DNA of 64,000 nucleotides from assembly GCF_018687615.1 (NCBI RefSeq), contig NZ_CP061299.1, positions 248,001 through 312,000 of the forward strand, read 5' to 3'. Source of the stretch: Polynucleobacter sp. MWH-CaK5. GTDB lineage: Bacteria > Pseudomonadota > Gammaproteobacteria > Burkholderiales > Burkholderiaceae. The notes beneath the pieces are model-generated. The model saw nothing but the letters and a program-made list of their open reading frames with translations. It was not told where the DNA came from and did no database searches. The position numbers and the translations under genes were made by a program. This document shows positions 34,596 through 42,754 of this stretch, piece after piece (the first letter of the stretch is position 1; every line of letters starts with the position of its first letter).

Positions 34596-35735
34596 ACTCA
34601 TTAATTGGTGAGCTATTTTTTGCGACGAGAAATTCTGTGAAAATAACTTGGATTCTTCAGCATAATTTTTTCTAAGTGCGGCATTATTGCTAATTTCAAA
34701 CATGGCTAAACCAAGTTCATCGGGATTATCTTCAGTGAAAGAAATCAGTTTCCCTAATTTGCCATTTTGTAGGATATCTGTAGGCCCGGTTGGGCAGGCA
34801 AGAGAGATGATGGGGCATCCCAAGGCCATACCTTCCAGCAAGCTCACAGGAAAACCTTCTTCACGAGAGCTCATGACAAAACCACCTGCTTTAGCCAAGT
34901 AAGGGTGCGGATTGGTTTGGTAGCCTAAAAAGTAAACAGCTTCCTCTAAACCTAATTTTTTGCTCAGGTCAAGTAAATCAACCCTATCTTCACCATCTCC
35001 AATAATTGCCAATGACCATTTGCAACCAAGTTCACGGGCTTTTGCAAATGACCTCAGTAATAAATGAATGTTTTTTTGATGGGTGAGTCTTGCTACAGAA
35101 ACAAAGTACTCCCCAGGGGTGAGGTTTTCTGGAAAATCAATCGAGCACGCTGATTTTTTTAGAAGCGAATCTAAGTCTACTGGATTGGGAAGTACAAGGA
35201 GCTTATCTTTGAGATGGGGCCATACAAAACAAGCTTCTTCATACATTTCATCGCAAAGAACAACTAGTTTTTGATAATGCTTGAGGCGTTCTCCAATACG
35301 GCGAAGCTTGTTTGTGCCACCATTTCTAAAACGTTTGGGTCTAAAGTGGAAAAACCCAATTTTGGGCGCACCAATTAGGTGTGCGGATCTCAATAGAGAT
35401 AAATCATAGTCAACCACTATATCTGCATGATGCTGATTGATGTGTTTGGCAATCAGCTTATGAATTTCAAATAATCCAATGGCATCAAGTAACTTATGGG
35501 CGATGCTTTTTTTTCGATTCATGTGCAAGTTTCCCCAAAAGCTCGTGCGGGGAAGCGCGCAATCATGATTCACAGCATCACTAATTTCTGATAAAAATGG
35601 GCTCTTGTGGTCTAACTCATAAATTTGATGGAGGATGAATGTGTTATCTGCTCGTGGTAGTTCTAAAAGAATATTGGTCAGGGCACGCTCAATACCGTGC
35701 TTTCCAAAGACTCCAGTGTTGAAAAGTATTTTCAT
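34560..35735 (-). CDS. Glycosyltransferase family 4 (LPS core type)
   Basis: 391 aa starting at the ATG at 35735, which overlaps the upstream ligase stop by four bases; the longer frame to 35831 would lie inside that gene. MKILFNTGVFGKHGIERAL, FFHFRPKRF, SVARLTHQKNIHLLLRSFA and SSREEGFPVSLLEGMALGCPIIS with the E-x7-E motif define a GT4. ACPTGPTDILQNG is common in WaaG-like and capsular enzymes. It belongs to a minus-strand trio with a WaaL-like ligase and a GT25 and probably acts on lipid A core. Its end overlaps the convergent dehydratase gene. Confidence 0.85.
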   Translation of the reverse strand: MKILFNTGVFGKHGIERALTNILLELPRADNTFILHQIYELDHKSPFLSEISDAVNHDCALPRTSFWGNLHMNRKKSIAHKLLDAIGLFEIHKLIAKHINQHHADIVVDYDLSLLRSAHLIGAPKIGFFHFRPKRFRNGGTNKLRRIGERLKHYQKLVVLCDEMYEEACFVWPHLKDKLLVLPNPVDLDSLLKKSACSIDFPENLTPGEYFVSVARLTHQKNIHLLLRSFAKARELGCKWSLAIIGDGEDRVDLLDLSKKLGLEEAVYFLGYQTNPHPYLAKAGGFVMSSREEGFPVSLLEGMALGCPIISLACPTGPTDILQNGKLGKLISFTEDNPDELGLAMFEISNNAALRKNYAEESKLFSQNFSSQKIAHQLMSLLRDIASNQRP

Positions 35736-36940
35736 TTTTCGGATGCCAACATGGCCCCTAGCCAAAACCAAATAAAGTGACCTTCGTGAAAGGTTGAGAA
35801 GTGTGAGTTTGCAAGACTGGTGGCGCACCATCCAATCAGCACTGTTAAGCCAATCATGCGATAAGGTTGGCTGACATTTTTGGTGATAAAGGCTGAAAAG
35901 ATGATTGCCAAAAGTGCTAAAAATCCAATCACACCTTGTTCAACCAATATTTTTAAAAATTGATTATGTGGATCATTGGTTTTTGTTGCTGCTGGGCCAG
36001 TCAGATCTTTGATTTCATTATCTAATCCAACGGCAAAAGCTCCCGTACCAATGCCCAAAACCGGATTCTTTTGAATCATTTCAATGCTGTGTTTCCACCA
36101 ATAAGTTCTGACCCCAATAGATCCGGCGTCTCCAGAACTTCTGGGTTGAGTCATCTCTTGAATACCTTCTAAGATTCTATTTCTAGATTTTTCAGCAGTA
36201 ACAAAGAGGCCACTGGACATCACAATACTAGCTATCAAAACTAGAGTTCTTTTCTTGACTGATAAATTCCTGGTTTGATAAATCAAAAAAGAAATCAAGC
36301 AAATGAATGTGATGACATAGCCACTCCTTCCGTGAGTGACCGTTAAAATATTGATAAAAAATATCAAACTAGTAAAATACAAGGCAATCGATTGAATGTC
36401 AAAGATTGGTGACTTAGATGCCTTGGTGAGGCAAATGAGCATGGCTATTCCAAAAAACATGCCTTGCGTCGCATGATTTTTGACAATGATTCCAGCGGAG
36501 GTTGTGTAAAAAAATGTACCTGGGAAGTTATAGCTTAAAAACGACCATGCTAAGCAAGCAATAGACGTTATAAGAAAAGTTTGAATTATTAAATCTTTGG
36601 ATGCTGTTTTAAAAAGAGCTACATAAGCAAATGGCAATATGAGAATTTTTCTCCAGCCATTGACCATGCCCCAAGCTTCATTGGATGGAGCAATGCTGTA
36701 GATTGCAGCAATAATAATAATTGCATAAAAAAGTAGGGCTGTGATACATATGGGTGAATTGAGCGCCTTAATGAGTCGATTTCTTAATGTCTTAGAGCTG
36801 ATCACACTCAGTATGAGTAGGCCTTCAAGGATGTTGACAACTGGGGCAGAGAAAAACAAAGCAATCGTTAGGCCAGCCGCAATCCATTGAGTGATTTTTA
36901 CTTGTATATCTTCCAATGAATGAATGGCTAAAGTGTTCAT
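35732..36940 (-). CDS. O-antigen ligase family protein (WaaL-like)
   Basis: 402 aa, about ten to twelve membrane segments, with the Wzy_C domain: a periplasmic loop with RTYWWKHSIEMIQKNPVLG (conserved Arg near residue 275) and NDPHNQFLKILVEQG (conserved His). These residues are needed for transfer from undecaprenyl diphosphate in WaaL. Its neighbours are two core-type glycosyltransferases, so attachment of O-antigen to lipid A core is the favoured role. The family also holds polymerases, and sequence alone does not settle this. It overlaps GT25 by four bases. Confidence 0.82.
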   Translation of the reverse strand: MNTLAIHSLEDIQVKITQWIAAGLTIALFFSAPVVNILEGLLILSVISSKTLRNRLIKALNSPICITALLFYAIIIIAAIYSIAPSNEAWGMVNGWRKILILPFAYVALFKTASKDLIIQTFLITSIACLAWSFLSYNFPGTFFYTTSAGIIVKNHATQGMFFGIAMLICLTKASKSPIFDIQSIALYFTSLIFFINILTVTHGRSGYVITFICLISFLIYQTRNLSVKKRTLVLIASIVMSSGLFVTAEKSRNRILEGIQEMTQPRSSGDAGSIGVRTYWWKHSIEMIQKNPVLGIGTGAFAVGLDNEIKDLTGPAATKTNDPHNQFLKILVEQGVIGFLALLAIIFSAFITKNVSQPYRMIGLTVLIGWCATSLANSHFSTFHEGHFIWFWLGAMLASEK

Positions 36941-37686
36941 ATTTTCTTAAAAAAATTGATTATGTCGTAATACGTTTGAGGACAAGTTCTGCGCTTAAAT
37001 TTTTTCCACTCAAACAGTAATCTGTTAACTGATGGACTTTTGCGGCTACGGTTTTTATCTAAGGTGGTGGGGAATAAGCCAAAGACACTGCCTTGGGTCA
37101 CCAATGATTTTTTGGGCCAGTACTGTGTAATTGAGCAATCTTGATCAATTTTAACGGTTGCATGGTCGGCCGGTAATGAAATGCGGTGCTTTTCTAACCA
37201 CTCCATCCTTAATTTTATGGCCGTTAGGTCGGTGATGTAGGCTTCAGCAGTCGGCATGCTTAATTCATACAGATCATCTTTGTATTTAAAGAATTCTTTG
37301 GGCACTTTGGTATCGGCACCACCTAAAAAAATTAGATAGCCAGGGCTGATGTTATTTGCAGCCCGTAATACATTTTGTAGCTTTGTTGAAAAGTTGTCAT
37401 CAAGAACGACATCATCCTCAAAAACTAAAATTTGTTGATGCTTGTTGTGCAGGGCTTTTTTCCATGCACAAATATGTTTGAGCGTGATTGATTTGGCGGC
37501 TGGTGATAACGTTGAAGGTTGCGAAAAATATTGCTGATCAACGGCGTCGTTAATTGCGTATATGTCGTAATCAAAAATAAACTCAAACGCAAGTTGATGC
37601 TTTGCCATCTCTTGTCGGACATGGTTGATTCTGTCAGTGAATGTCTTGACAGATAAAACATAGATGGGCGGTAGTGAAATTGACAC
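36937..37686 (-). CDS. Glycosyltransferase family 25 (LPS biosynthesis)
   Basis: 249 aa. GT25 members such as LgtB and Lex2B add galactose or glucose to lipooligosaccharide. Visible marks: IYVLSVKTFTDRINHVRQEM, the ITLKHICAWKKAL block and the metal-binding ILVFEDDVVLDDNF, followed by GYLIFLGGAD. C-terminal residues DQDCSITQYWPKK are also typical. It is the first gene of the minus-strand trio and divergent from galE by 127 bases. Confidence 0.88.
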   Translation of the reverse strand: MSISLPPIYVLSVKTFTDRINHVRQEMAKHQLAFEFIFDYDIYAINDAVDQQYFSQPSTLSPAAKSITLKHICAWKKALHNKHQQILVFEDDVVLDDNFSTKLQNVLRAANNISPGYLIFLGGADTKVPKEFFKYKDDLYELSMPTAEAYITDLTAIKLRMEWLEKHRISLPADHATVKIDQDCSITQYWPKKSLVTQGSVFGLFPTTLDKNRSRKSPSVNRLLFEWKKFKRRTCPQTYYDIINFFKKI

Positions 37687-37813
37687 GTTTTAGGTTTTTG
37701 TTTGATATTCCAAGTATTATAAGTGATGAAAATGCTTGATTTAAGCAGTTTTTCAGGTAAGGCGACTTAAAGGTCCTAAATCCTGATTTGTCATTAATTT
37801 TGAGATATTTGCC

Positions 37814-38818
37814 ATGATTTTGCTAACGGGTGCTACAGGTTACATTGGATCTCATACATGGGTTGAGCTACTCAATGCTGGACATGAGGTTATTGGAATT
37901 GATAATCTTTGTAATTCCAGTGAAAAGTTATTAGCTCGAGTTGAGTCAATCACCAATATCAAGCCAAACTTTATCAGGGGTGATATTCGGAATATTGATG
38001 TGCTTAGAAAAATTTTTCAATCTCACAATATTGATTGCGTTGTTCATTTCGCAGCACTAAAAGCCGTTGGCGAATCGGTTGAAAAACCCCTTGAGTATTA
38101 CGATAATAATATTAATGGCTTGCTACAGCTTTTGCGGACATGCAATGAGTTCTCTTGTGAAAATTTTGTTTTTAGTTCATCTGCAACTGTTTACCACACT
38201 GAAAATAATCCGCCATATTTTGAAAATATGGCTTTAGGGCCTGTCAATCCCTATGGTTGGACCAAGATGATGAGTGAGCAGATTTTACGGAATTTTGAGG
38301 TTGCCTCTCTTTCCACTAGAGTTGCCTATTTACGTTACTTCAATCCTGTTGGAGCTCATGCCAGCGGTTTAATTGGAGAAAATCCATTAGGTGCACCCAA
38401 TAATTTGATGCCTTACATAGCTCAAGTGGCCGTTGGTAGAAGAGAGCTTCTATCTATCTATGGCGGTGATTGGCCAACAGTAGATGGAACAGGTGTCCGT
38501 GACTACATTCACGTTGTTGATTTGGCAAAAGGTCACATGGCAGCAATTGACTATTTGACTCAGCAAAAGAAATCATTGACGGTTAATCTTGGAACGGGGG
38601 TGGGTACGAGTGTCTTGCAACTGGTGCATGCCTTTGAGATTGCAAGTAAGAAAAAAATACCTTATGAAATAGTTTCAAGGCGAGTTGGCGATATTGCTGT
38701 TTCTTACGCCAATACAGATTTGGCTAAAAAACTAATGGGCTGGTCGGCTCATATGGGTGTTGACCAAATGTGCCAAGATGTCTGGCGCTGGCAATCCAAT
38801 AACCCTTCAGGTTATTGA
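37814..38818 (+). CDS. galE: UDP-glucose 4-epimerase
   Basis: 334 aa, full length. It interconverts UDP-glucose and UDP-galactose (possibly the N-acetyl forms too). NAD loop LLTGATGYIGSHTWVELLNAGH, HFAALKAVGESVEKP, FSSSATVYH with the active-site Ser, and NPYGWTKMMSEQIL with Tyr-x3-Lys; Trp in place of the usual Lys/Lys-like residue after YG is a small variation. DYIHVVDLAKGH is conserved. It may feed the GT25 enzyme next door. Confidence 0.94.
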   Translation: MILLTGATGYIGSHTWVELLNAGHEVIGIDNLCNSSEKLLARVESITNIKPNFIRGDIRNIDVLRKIFQSHNIDCVVHFAALKAVGESVEKPLEYYDNNINGLLQLLRTCNEFSCENFVFSSSATVYHTENNPPYFENMALGPVNPYGWTKMMSEQILRNFEVASLSTRVAYLRYFNPVGAHASGLIGENPLGAPNNLMPYIAQVAVGRRELLSIYGGDWPTVDGTGVRDYIHVVDLAKGHMAAIDYLTQQKKSLTVNLGTGVGTSVLQLVHAFEIASKKKIPYEIVSRRVGDIAVSYANTDLAKKLMGWSAHMGVDQMCQDVWRWQSNNPSGY

Positions 38819-38845
38819 TTTAACTCGCCTGATGATACTGAGCTC

Positions 38846-40144
38846 ATGAAAAAAAATTGGTTGATTATTTCTCACGCTTTCAATATGGATGGAAGGGCTG
38901 CCAGTCAAACCATCACTGATAAGATTCCTGATTTGTTGCATTCAGGAATCAATATTGAAGTTCTGAGTGCTAAGACTGGAGCTAAAGATTTAACCCTTAA
39001 CCACATACAGCTTTTTCCATGGGGACCTTCTGCGCTGCGCTTTGACTTTAGGCACTTCATTAGTTTGCGATTTGGAAAAGGGCTTTTTTATCGAGTATCA
39101 ACCGGATTAGCGGGAGCCTTGCTTGCCCCATTTGTTTTACTCGAAAAGTCTCTCATTGGACTTTCTAGCCAGTGGTCATGGTTTATGCCAGCTACTTTCG
39201 TGGGCATTTTCAAAGTTATTTTTGGGCGTGTTGATATTGTTTATTCGACGGGTGGTGCATGGTCTGCACATTTGGCAGGATGGTTAATAAAAACTCTAAC
39301 TAATGTCACTTGGATTGTTGAAATTCATGATCCATTGGTATTTGCATCAGATCAGCATAAAAAAAGTATCGGTAGCCATCGCGATTTAGCGACACAAAAA
39401 TGGCTTGAGTCAAAAATAGCTGATAAAGCTGATGTAGTCTGGTGGTTCACAAAAGGAGCTTACCAAGCCGCCTGCACAAGACATCCTAAATTCATAAAAA
39501 CTGGTTTTTGTATTTTGCCTGGAGTGAAGCCGCCATTGGATATCTTTCATCAATACGAAAAGCGATTGTGTATGAGCTTTTCTCATTTTGGATCTTTATC
39601 GAGTACCAGATCATTAAAACCTTTTTTAAGCGCTTTACATAATTTTCTAAAAAAGTATCCTGAGCGGCTAAGCGAATTTTCTGTTGATGTATATGGCTCT
39701 GATTTGGATGAGCTCTCTAAAGAATATTTAAAGAATAATCTTTTAGCTTCTCTGGTTAAAGTACATGGGCGATTAGAGTTTAATCCTAATTCTGGAATGT
39801 CTGGACGTGATCAAATTTTAAGAAAAATGCATGAATCCGATGTTCTCCTTTTAATGCATGGCGATACTGATTGGTGTTCTGAATATATACCCTCAAAGGT
39901 CTATGAGTATTTTTATGCCAACCGTCCAGTATTAGCAGTGACACACCTTAATAAAGAACTGGATCAAATTATTTTGGATAGAAATGGGTATGTAGCTAAA
40001 ACAATTGATCTTGATTCAATAGAGTTGGCAGTATTAAACGCTTATGAAGATTGGCGCATTAACAAAAAGTATCAACCCACTTATCCGCCATTTAATGTTA
40101 CTGATTGCGTAGAAAAGATAATTGATCGAGTCGGATTGCTTTAA
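38846..40144 (+). CDS. Putative glycosyltransferase (GT4-like)
   Basis: 432 aa. Weak GT-B resemblance: an N-terminal WLIISHAFNMDGRAASQTI, VDIVYSTGGAWSAHLAGWLI, WIVEIHDPLVF, and a C-terminal FSHFGSLSSTRSLKPFLSAL followed by YIPSKVYEYFYANRPVLAV. The last stretch corresponds to the donor-binding Glu region of GT4. No close named homolog is recognised. It is 27 bases after galE and probably in the same operon. Confidence 0.7.
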   Translation: MKKNWLIISHAFNMDGRAASQTITDKIPDLLHSGINIEVLSAKTGAKDLTLNHIQLFPWGPSALRFDFRHFISLRFGKGLFYRVSTGLAGALLAPFVLLEKSLIGLSSQWSWFMPATFVGIFKVIFGRVDIVYSTGGAWSAHLAGWLIKTLTNVTWIVEIHDPLVFASDQHKKSIGSHRDLATQKWLESKIADKADVVWWFTKGAYQAACTRHPKFIKTGFCILPGVKPPLDIFHQYEKRLCMSFSHFGSLSSTRSLKPFLSALHNFLKKYPERLSEFSVDVYGSDLDELSKEYLKNNLLASLVKVHGRLEFNPNSGMSGRDQILRKMHESDVLLLMHGDTDWCSEYIPSKVYEYFYANRPVLAVTHLNKELDQIILDRNGYVAKTIDLDSIELAVLNAYEDWRINKKYQPTYPPFNVTDCVEKIIDRVGLL

Positions 40145-40244
40145 TTACTTATGATGCCAGCACTCAGACAAAGAATAGTCATGCTTATGCTCTATACATT
40201 TTCTATCGAGTGGGTGAGGAAATTCTTTTAAATAATTTTCAAGA

Positions 40245-41177
40245 TTAGATTTTGAATAAAGTATTGATGATTAAATTTAACTTAAATTTCAACTTTTTAA
40301 GTTGACGTTTACATCTTCGTAAAGTTCTGGAAAGTATATTTTTTTTACTTTTTCCAAAGTCTTCCCATGTTTGCCAGTTAGATTGATAGACCACGCCTAA
40401 TGAATTTTTTGAAATATATTTTTCTGTGTATCCTGCAGCCAAATCTAGCCACATTTGATGCTCATAGTGATAGTGCTTAAATAGCTGTTCTCTTGGAAAG
40501 ATTGGTATGGCTTGATATTTCATTAGGGATTCTCCGTACCATGTAAATTCAGATCCAACTTTAAGTACTGCATCTAAAAAACTCATGTTATTAGGGGATA
40601 GATAATGCATATCAAAAGATGCCCAAACTTTTTTATTCCATAAAAATGGAGCGTAGCCATAGTCATAGGTGATACCTGAACGCCCAAGTGCAGCTTGAAT
40701 TGGATTTCTGTCGTTTAAGAAATTCTGTCTATTCTTCTTTGGGCCAAATCTATCTGTAGAAATTAATACGTCCTTACCTTCATGAATAATTGAGTACGGA
40801 ATCTCATCGTGCACAATAAAATCAGCGATGTAAAAGTCCCGGAGAAATATGCAATCTGCATCAATTACTAAATAATTATCAGATATGCCAAGTCGCCAGA
40901 ATTCAGATTTAATAACTTGCTGTCGTAGTCCACCCCTAATTGAGTAGATTTTATCTAAATCAATTTTTGGATTCTTTTTCAAAATATCTAGTTCGCTGAA
41001 AACTGTTACAAAGCTAGCTGGGATATTTTTTTTGAATAAATCTACCTCATCTTCAGGTACTGATATATACAGGGGGATTTGATCTTTATTATGTTTTTTT
41101 ATGCTTTCAATCATTCTCAAAGTTCGATTTAAATCTTTTGAGAAAGTACAGCTATAAAGCACTATCTTTGCAGTCAT
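40245..41177 (-). CDS. DUF6492-like putative glycosyltransferase
   Basis: 310 aa. IVLYSCTFSKDLNRTLRMIESI and IPLYISVPEDEVDLF followed by the acidic YLVIDADCIFLRDF (about residue 105) point to a GT-A-like enzyme with a DXD motif, of the group annotated as DUF6492. C-terminal residues are basic and hydrophobic (SRTLRRCKRQLKKLKFKLNL), suggesting membrane association. The catalysed reaction is not known. It lies four bases downstream of the PhnA-like gene on the minus strand. Confidence 0.65.
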   Translation of the reverse strand: MTAKIVLYSCTFSKDLNRTLRMIESIKKHNKDQIPLYISVPEDEVDLFKKNIPASFVTVFSELDILKKNPKIDLDKIYSIRGGLRQQVIKSEFWRLGISDNYLVIDADCIFLRDFYIADFIVHDEIPYSIIHEGKDVLISTDRFGPKKNRQNFLNDRNPIQAALGRSGITYDYGYAPFLWNKKVWASFDMHYLSPNNMSFLDAVLKVGSEFTWYGESLMKYQAIPIFPREQLFKHYHYEHQMWLDLAAGYTEKYISKNSLGVVYQSNWQTWEDFGKSKKNILSRTLRRCKRQLKKLKFKLNLIINTLFKI

Positions 41178-41180
41178 TAT

Positions 41181-41525
41181 TTAAACCCTCTTCATATACT
41201 CGGACTTAAGTAACATGCTCTGACCATCGACTTTGCAATCAATGTCATGGTCGCCGTCGACCAAGCGGATGTTTTTGATTTTGGTGCCACCTTTGATGAC
41301 CAAAGATGAGCCTTTGACTTTTAGATCCTTGATGAGGCTGACTGTATCTCCATCATTCAAGATATTGCCATGAGCATCTTTATGTGTTCTTTTTTCTTCT
41401 ACCTCAACTGATGGGTTGTTTGCTGACCACTCGTGCGAGCAATCAGGGCAAATTAAGTTTTCACCATCAGGATAAGTGTTTTCCATGCCGCAAACAGGGC
41501 ATGCTGGGATTGAGTTATTAGGCAT
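41181..41525 (-). CDS. Zinc-ribbon PhnA/YjdM family protein
   Basis: 114 aa. An N-terminal zinc ribbon, CPVCGMENTYPDGENLICPDC (cysteines at about 9, 12, 27, 30), and a C-terminal domain with DAHGNILNDGDTVSLIKDLKVKG and VDGQSMLLKSEYMKRV. The family was named PhnA for its position near E. coli phosphonate genes, but it is not required for phosphonate use, so its presence in a locus with phosphonate synthesis is probably a coincidence. Function unknown. Confidence 0.88.
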   Translation of the reverse strand: MPNNSIPACPVCGMENTYPDGENLICPDCSHEWSANNPSVEVEEKRTHKDAHGNILNDGDTVSLIKDLKVKGSSLVIKGGTKIKNIRLVDGDHDIDCKVDGQSMLLKSEYMKRV

Positions 41526-41601
41526 AAGGTGATTTTAGTCTTTTAAGCTTGGTCATTTGAAAAAACCTATGTGGTTTGGTATTTAAGCGAAAATAGAGCC
41601 C

Positions 41602-42717
41602 ATGAAGATTTTGATCGTTAAATTGTCCTCTTTGGGTGATGTTTTGCACAATTTGCCCATGGTTTGGGATCTGCGCGCCAGATATCCAGATGCCCAAATT
41701 GATTGGGTGGTTGAAGAGGGCTATGTGGGCTTGTTAGAACCCCTTAAAACAACTATTGCTACTACTTCACTTGCCTCGTCTACTTTTGCTGGCATTGACC
41801 GCATCATTCCTTTGTCATTTCGTCGTTGGAAAAAGGCGTTAAAGCGCGGTGAATTCATTCGCAGCATTCAAGAGTACATCGCGTTCAAGGCGGATATTGC
41901 TGCTACCCCATATGATCTGATCATTGAAACCCAGGGTTTACTCAAGTCTGCTTGGGTAACCCATTTAGCCAATCCAAACAAGACTGCTTCAGTCTTTGGT
42001 TTGGCCAATCAAACCGAATTTTCTGGTTATGAGCCTTGGGCTCGTCGTTTTTATACTGATCCAGTACAAGTGCCGTTTCATTGTCATGCGGTTGATCGCT
42101 CGCGTTGGGTGACTGCCGCTGCACTTGATGTATCTGTGCCTGATCGGATCGCTTCACCTCCTCAGTTTTATCCGCCAGCCTATGTTCAGTCTTTAGTCGA
42201 TGCTGCTAAGCTAGGTTTTGCATCCACTAGAGTGGATTTGGGGTTTGATGTTTCTAAGCCTTACGTGATGTGTTTTCATGCAACGGCTGGTAAATCTAAG
42301 CGTTGGTCAGATGATGCCTGGGTGGCTGTGGGTAAAGAGCTGATCGGGCGCGGTATACAAGTGATCTTGCCGTGGGGCAATGACAAAGAAAAAGAAGTCA
42401 GTCAGCAATTGGCGAAGGAGATGGCAGGTCAATACACATTGGCAGGCTTGGTTGGTTCTAAAGCAATTGTGCCGAATGCGTTTTCAATTGCTGATGCCTT
42501 TGGTTTGGTGGCAGGTGCCAAGATGACCATTGGTGTTGATACAGGCTTGACTCATTTATCTGCCATTTTAGGTATGCCAACGATTGAGTTGTATTGTGAT
42601 TCTCCTCGTTGGAAGACTGAAGGCTATTGGTCTTCAAATATTCATAACTTGGGTGATAAGGGTGAGCCACCGACGACCCAGGAAGTTATCAATATCATCC
42701 AGTCTCACTTCTCTTAA
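41602..42717 (+). CDS. waaC: Lipopolysaccharide heptosyltransferase I
   Basis: 371 aa, family GT9. It adds the first L-glycero-D-manno-heptose to Kdo of the inner core. KILIVKLSSLGDVLHNLPMV at the N-terminus with WVVEEGY, LIIETQGLLKSAW, CFHATAGKSKRWSDDAW and IGVDTGLTHLSAILGMPTIELY are all characteristic. An insert of about 35 residues near residues 50-85 makes it somewhat longer than E. coli WaaC. It marks the right end of the polysaccharide island and is followed by tex. Confidence 0.93.
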   Translation: MKILIVKLSSLGDVLHNLPMVWDLRARYPDAQIDWVVEEGYVGLLEPLKTTIATTSLASSTFAGIDRIIPLSFRRWKKALKRGEFIRSIQEYIAFKADIAATPYDLIIETQGLLKSAWVTHLANPNKTASVFGLANQTEFSGYEPWARRFYTDPVQVPFHCHAVDRSRWVTAAALDVSVPDRIASPPQFYPPAYVQSLVDAAKLGFASTRVDLGFDVSKPYVMCFHATAGKSKRWSDDAWVAVGKELIGRGIQVILPWGNDKEKEVSQQLAKEMAGQYTLAGLVGSKAIVPNAFSIADAFGLVAGAKMTIGVDTGLTHLSAILGMPTIELYCDSPRWKTEGYWSSNIHNLGDKGEPPTTQEVINIIQSHFS

Positions 42718-42754
42718 ATCACTTTTAATTAATCCCAATCATTTGAGTAAGCCC

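Noticed and set aside
41181..41525. PhnA-like protein as part of the phosphonate system
   Set aside because: The name suggests phosphonate use, but this zinc-ribbon family is not needed for it in E. coli, and the gene is 22 kb away from the phosphonate operon.
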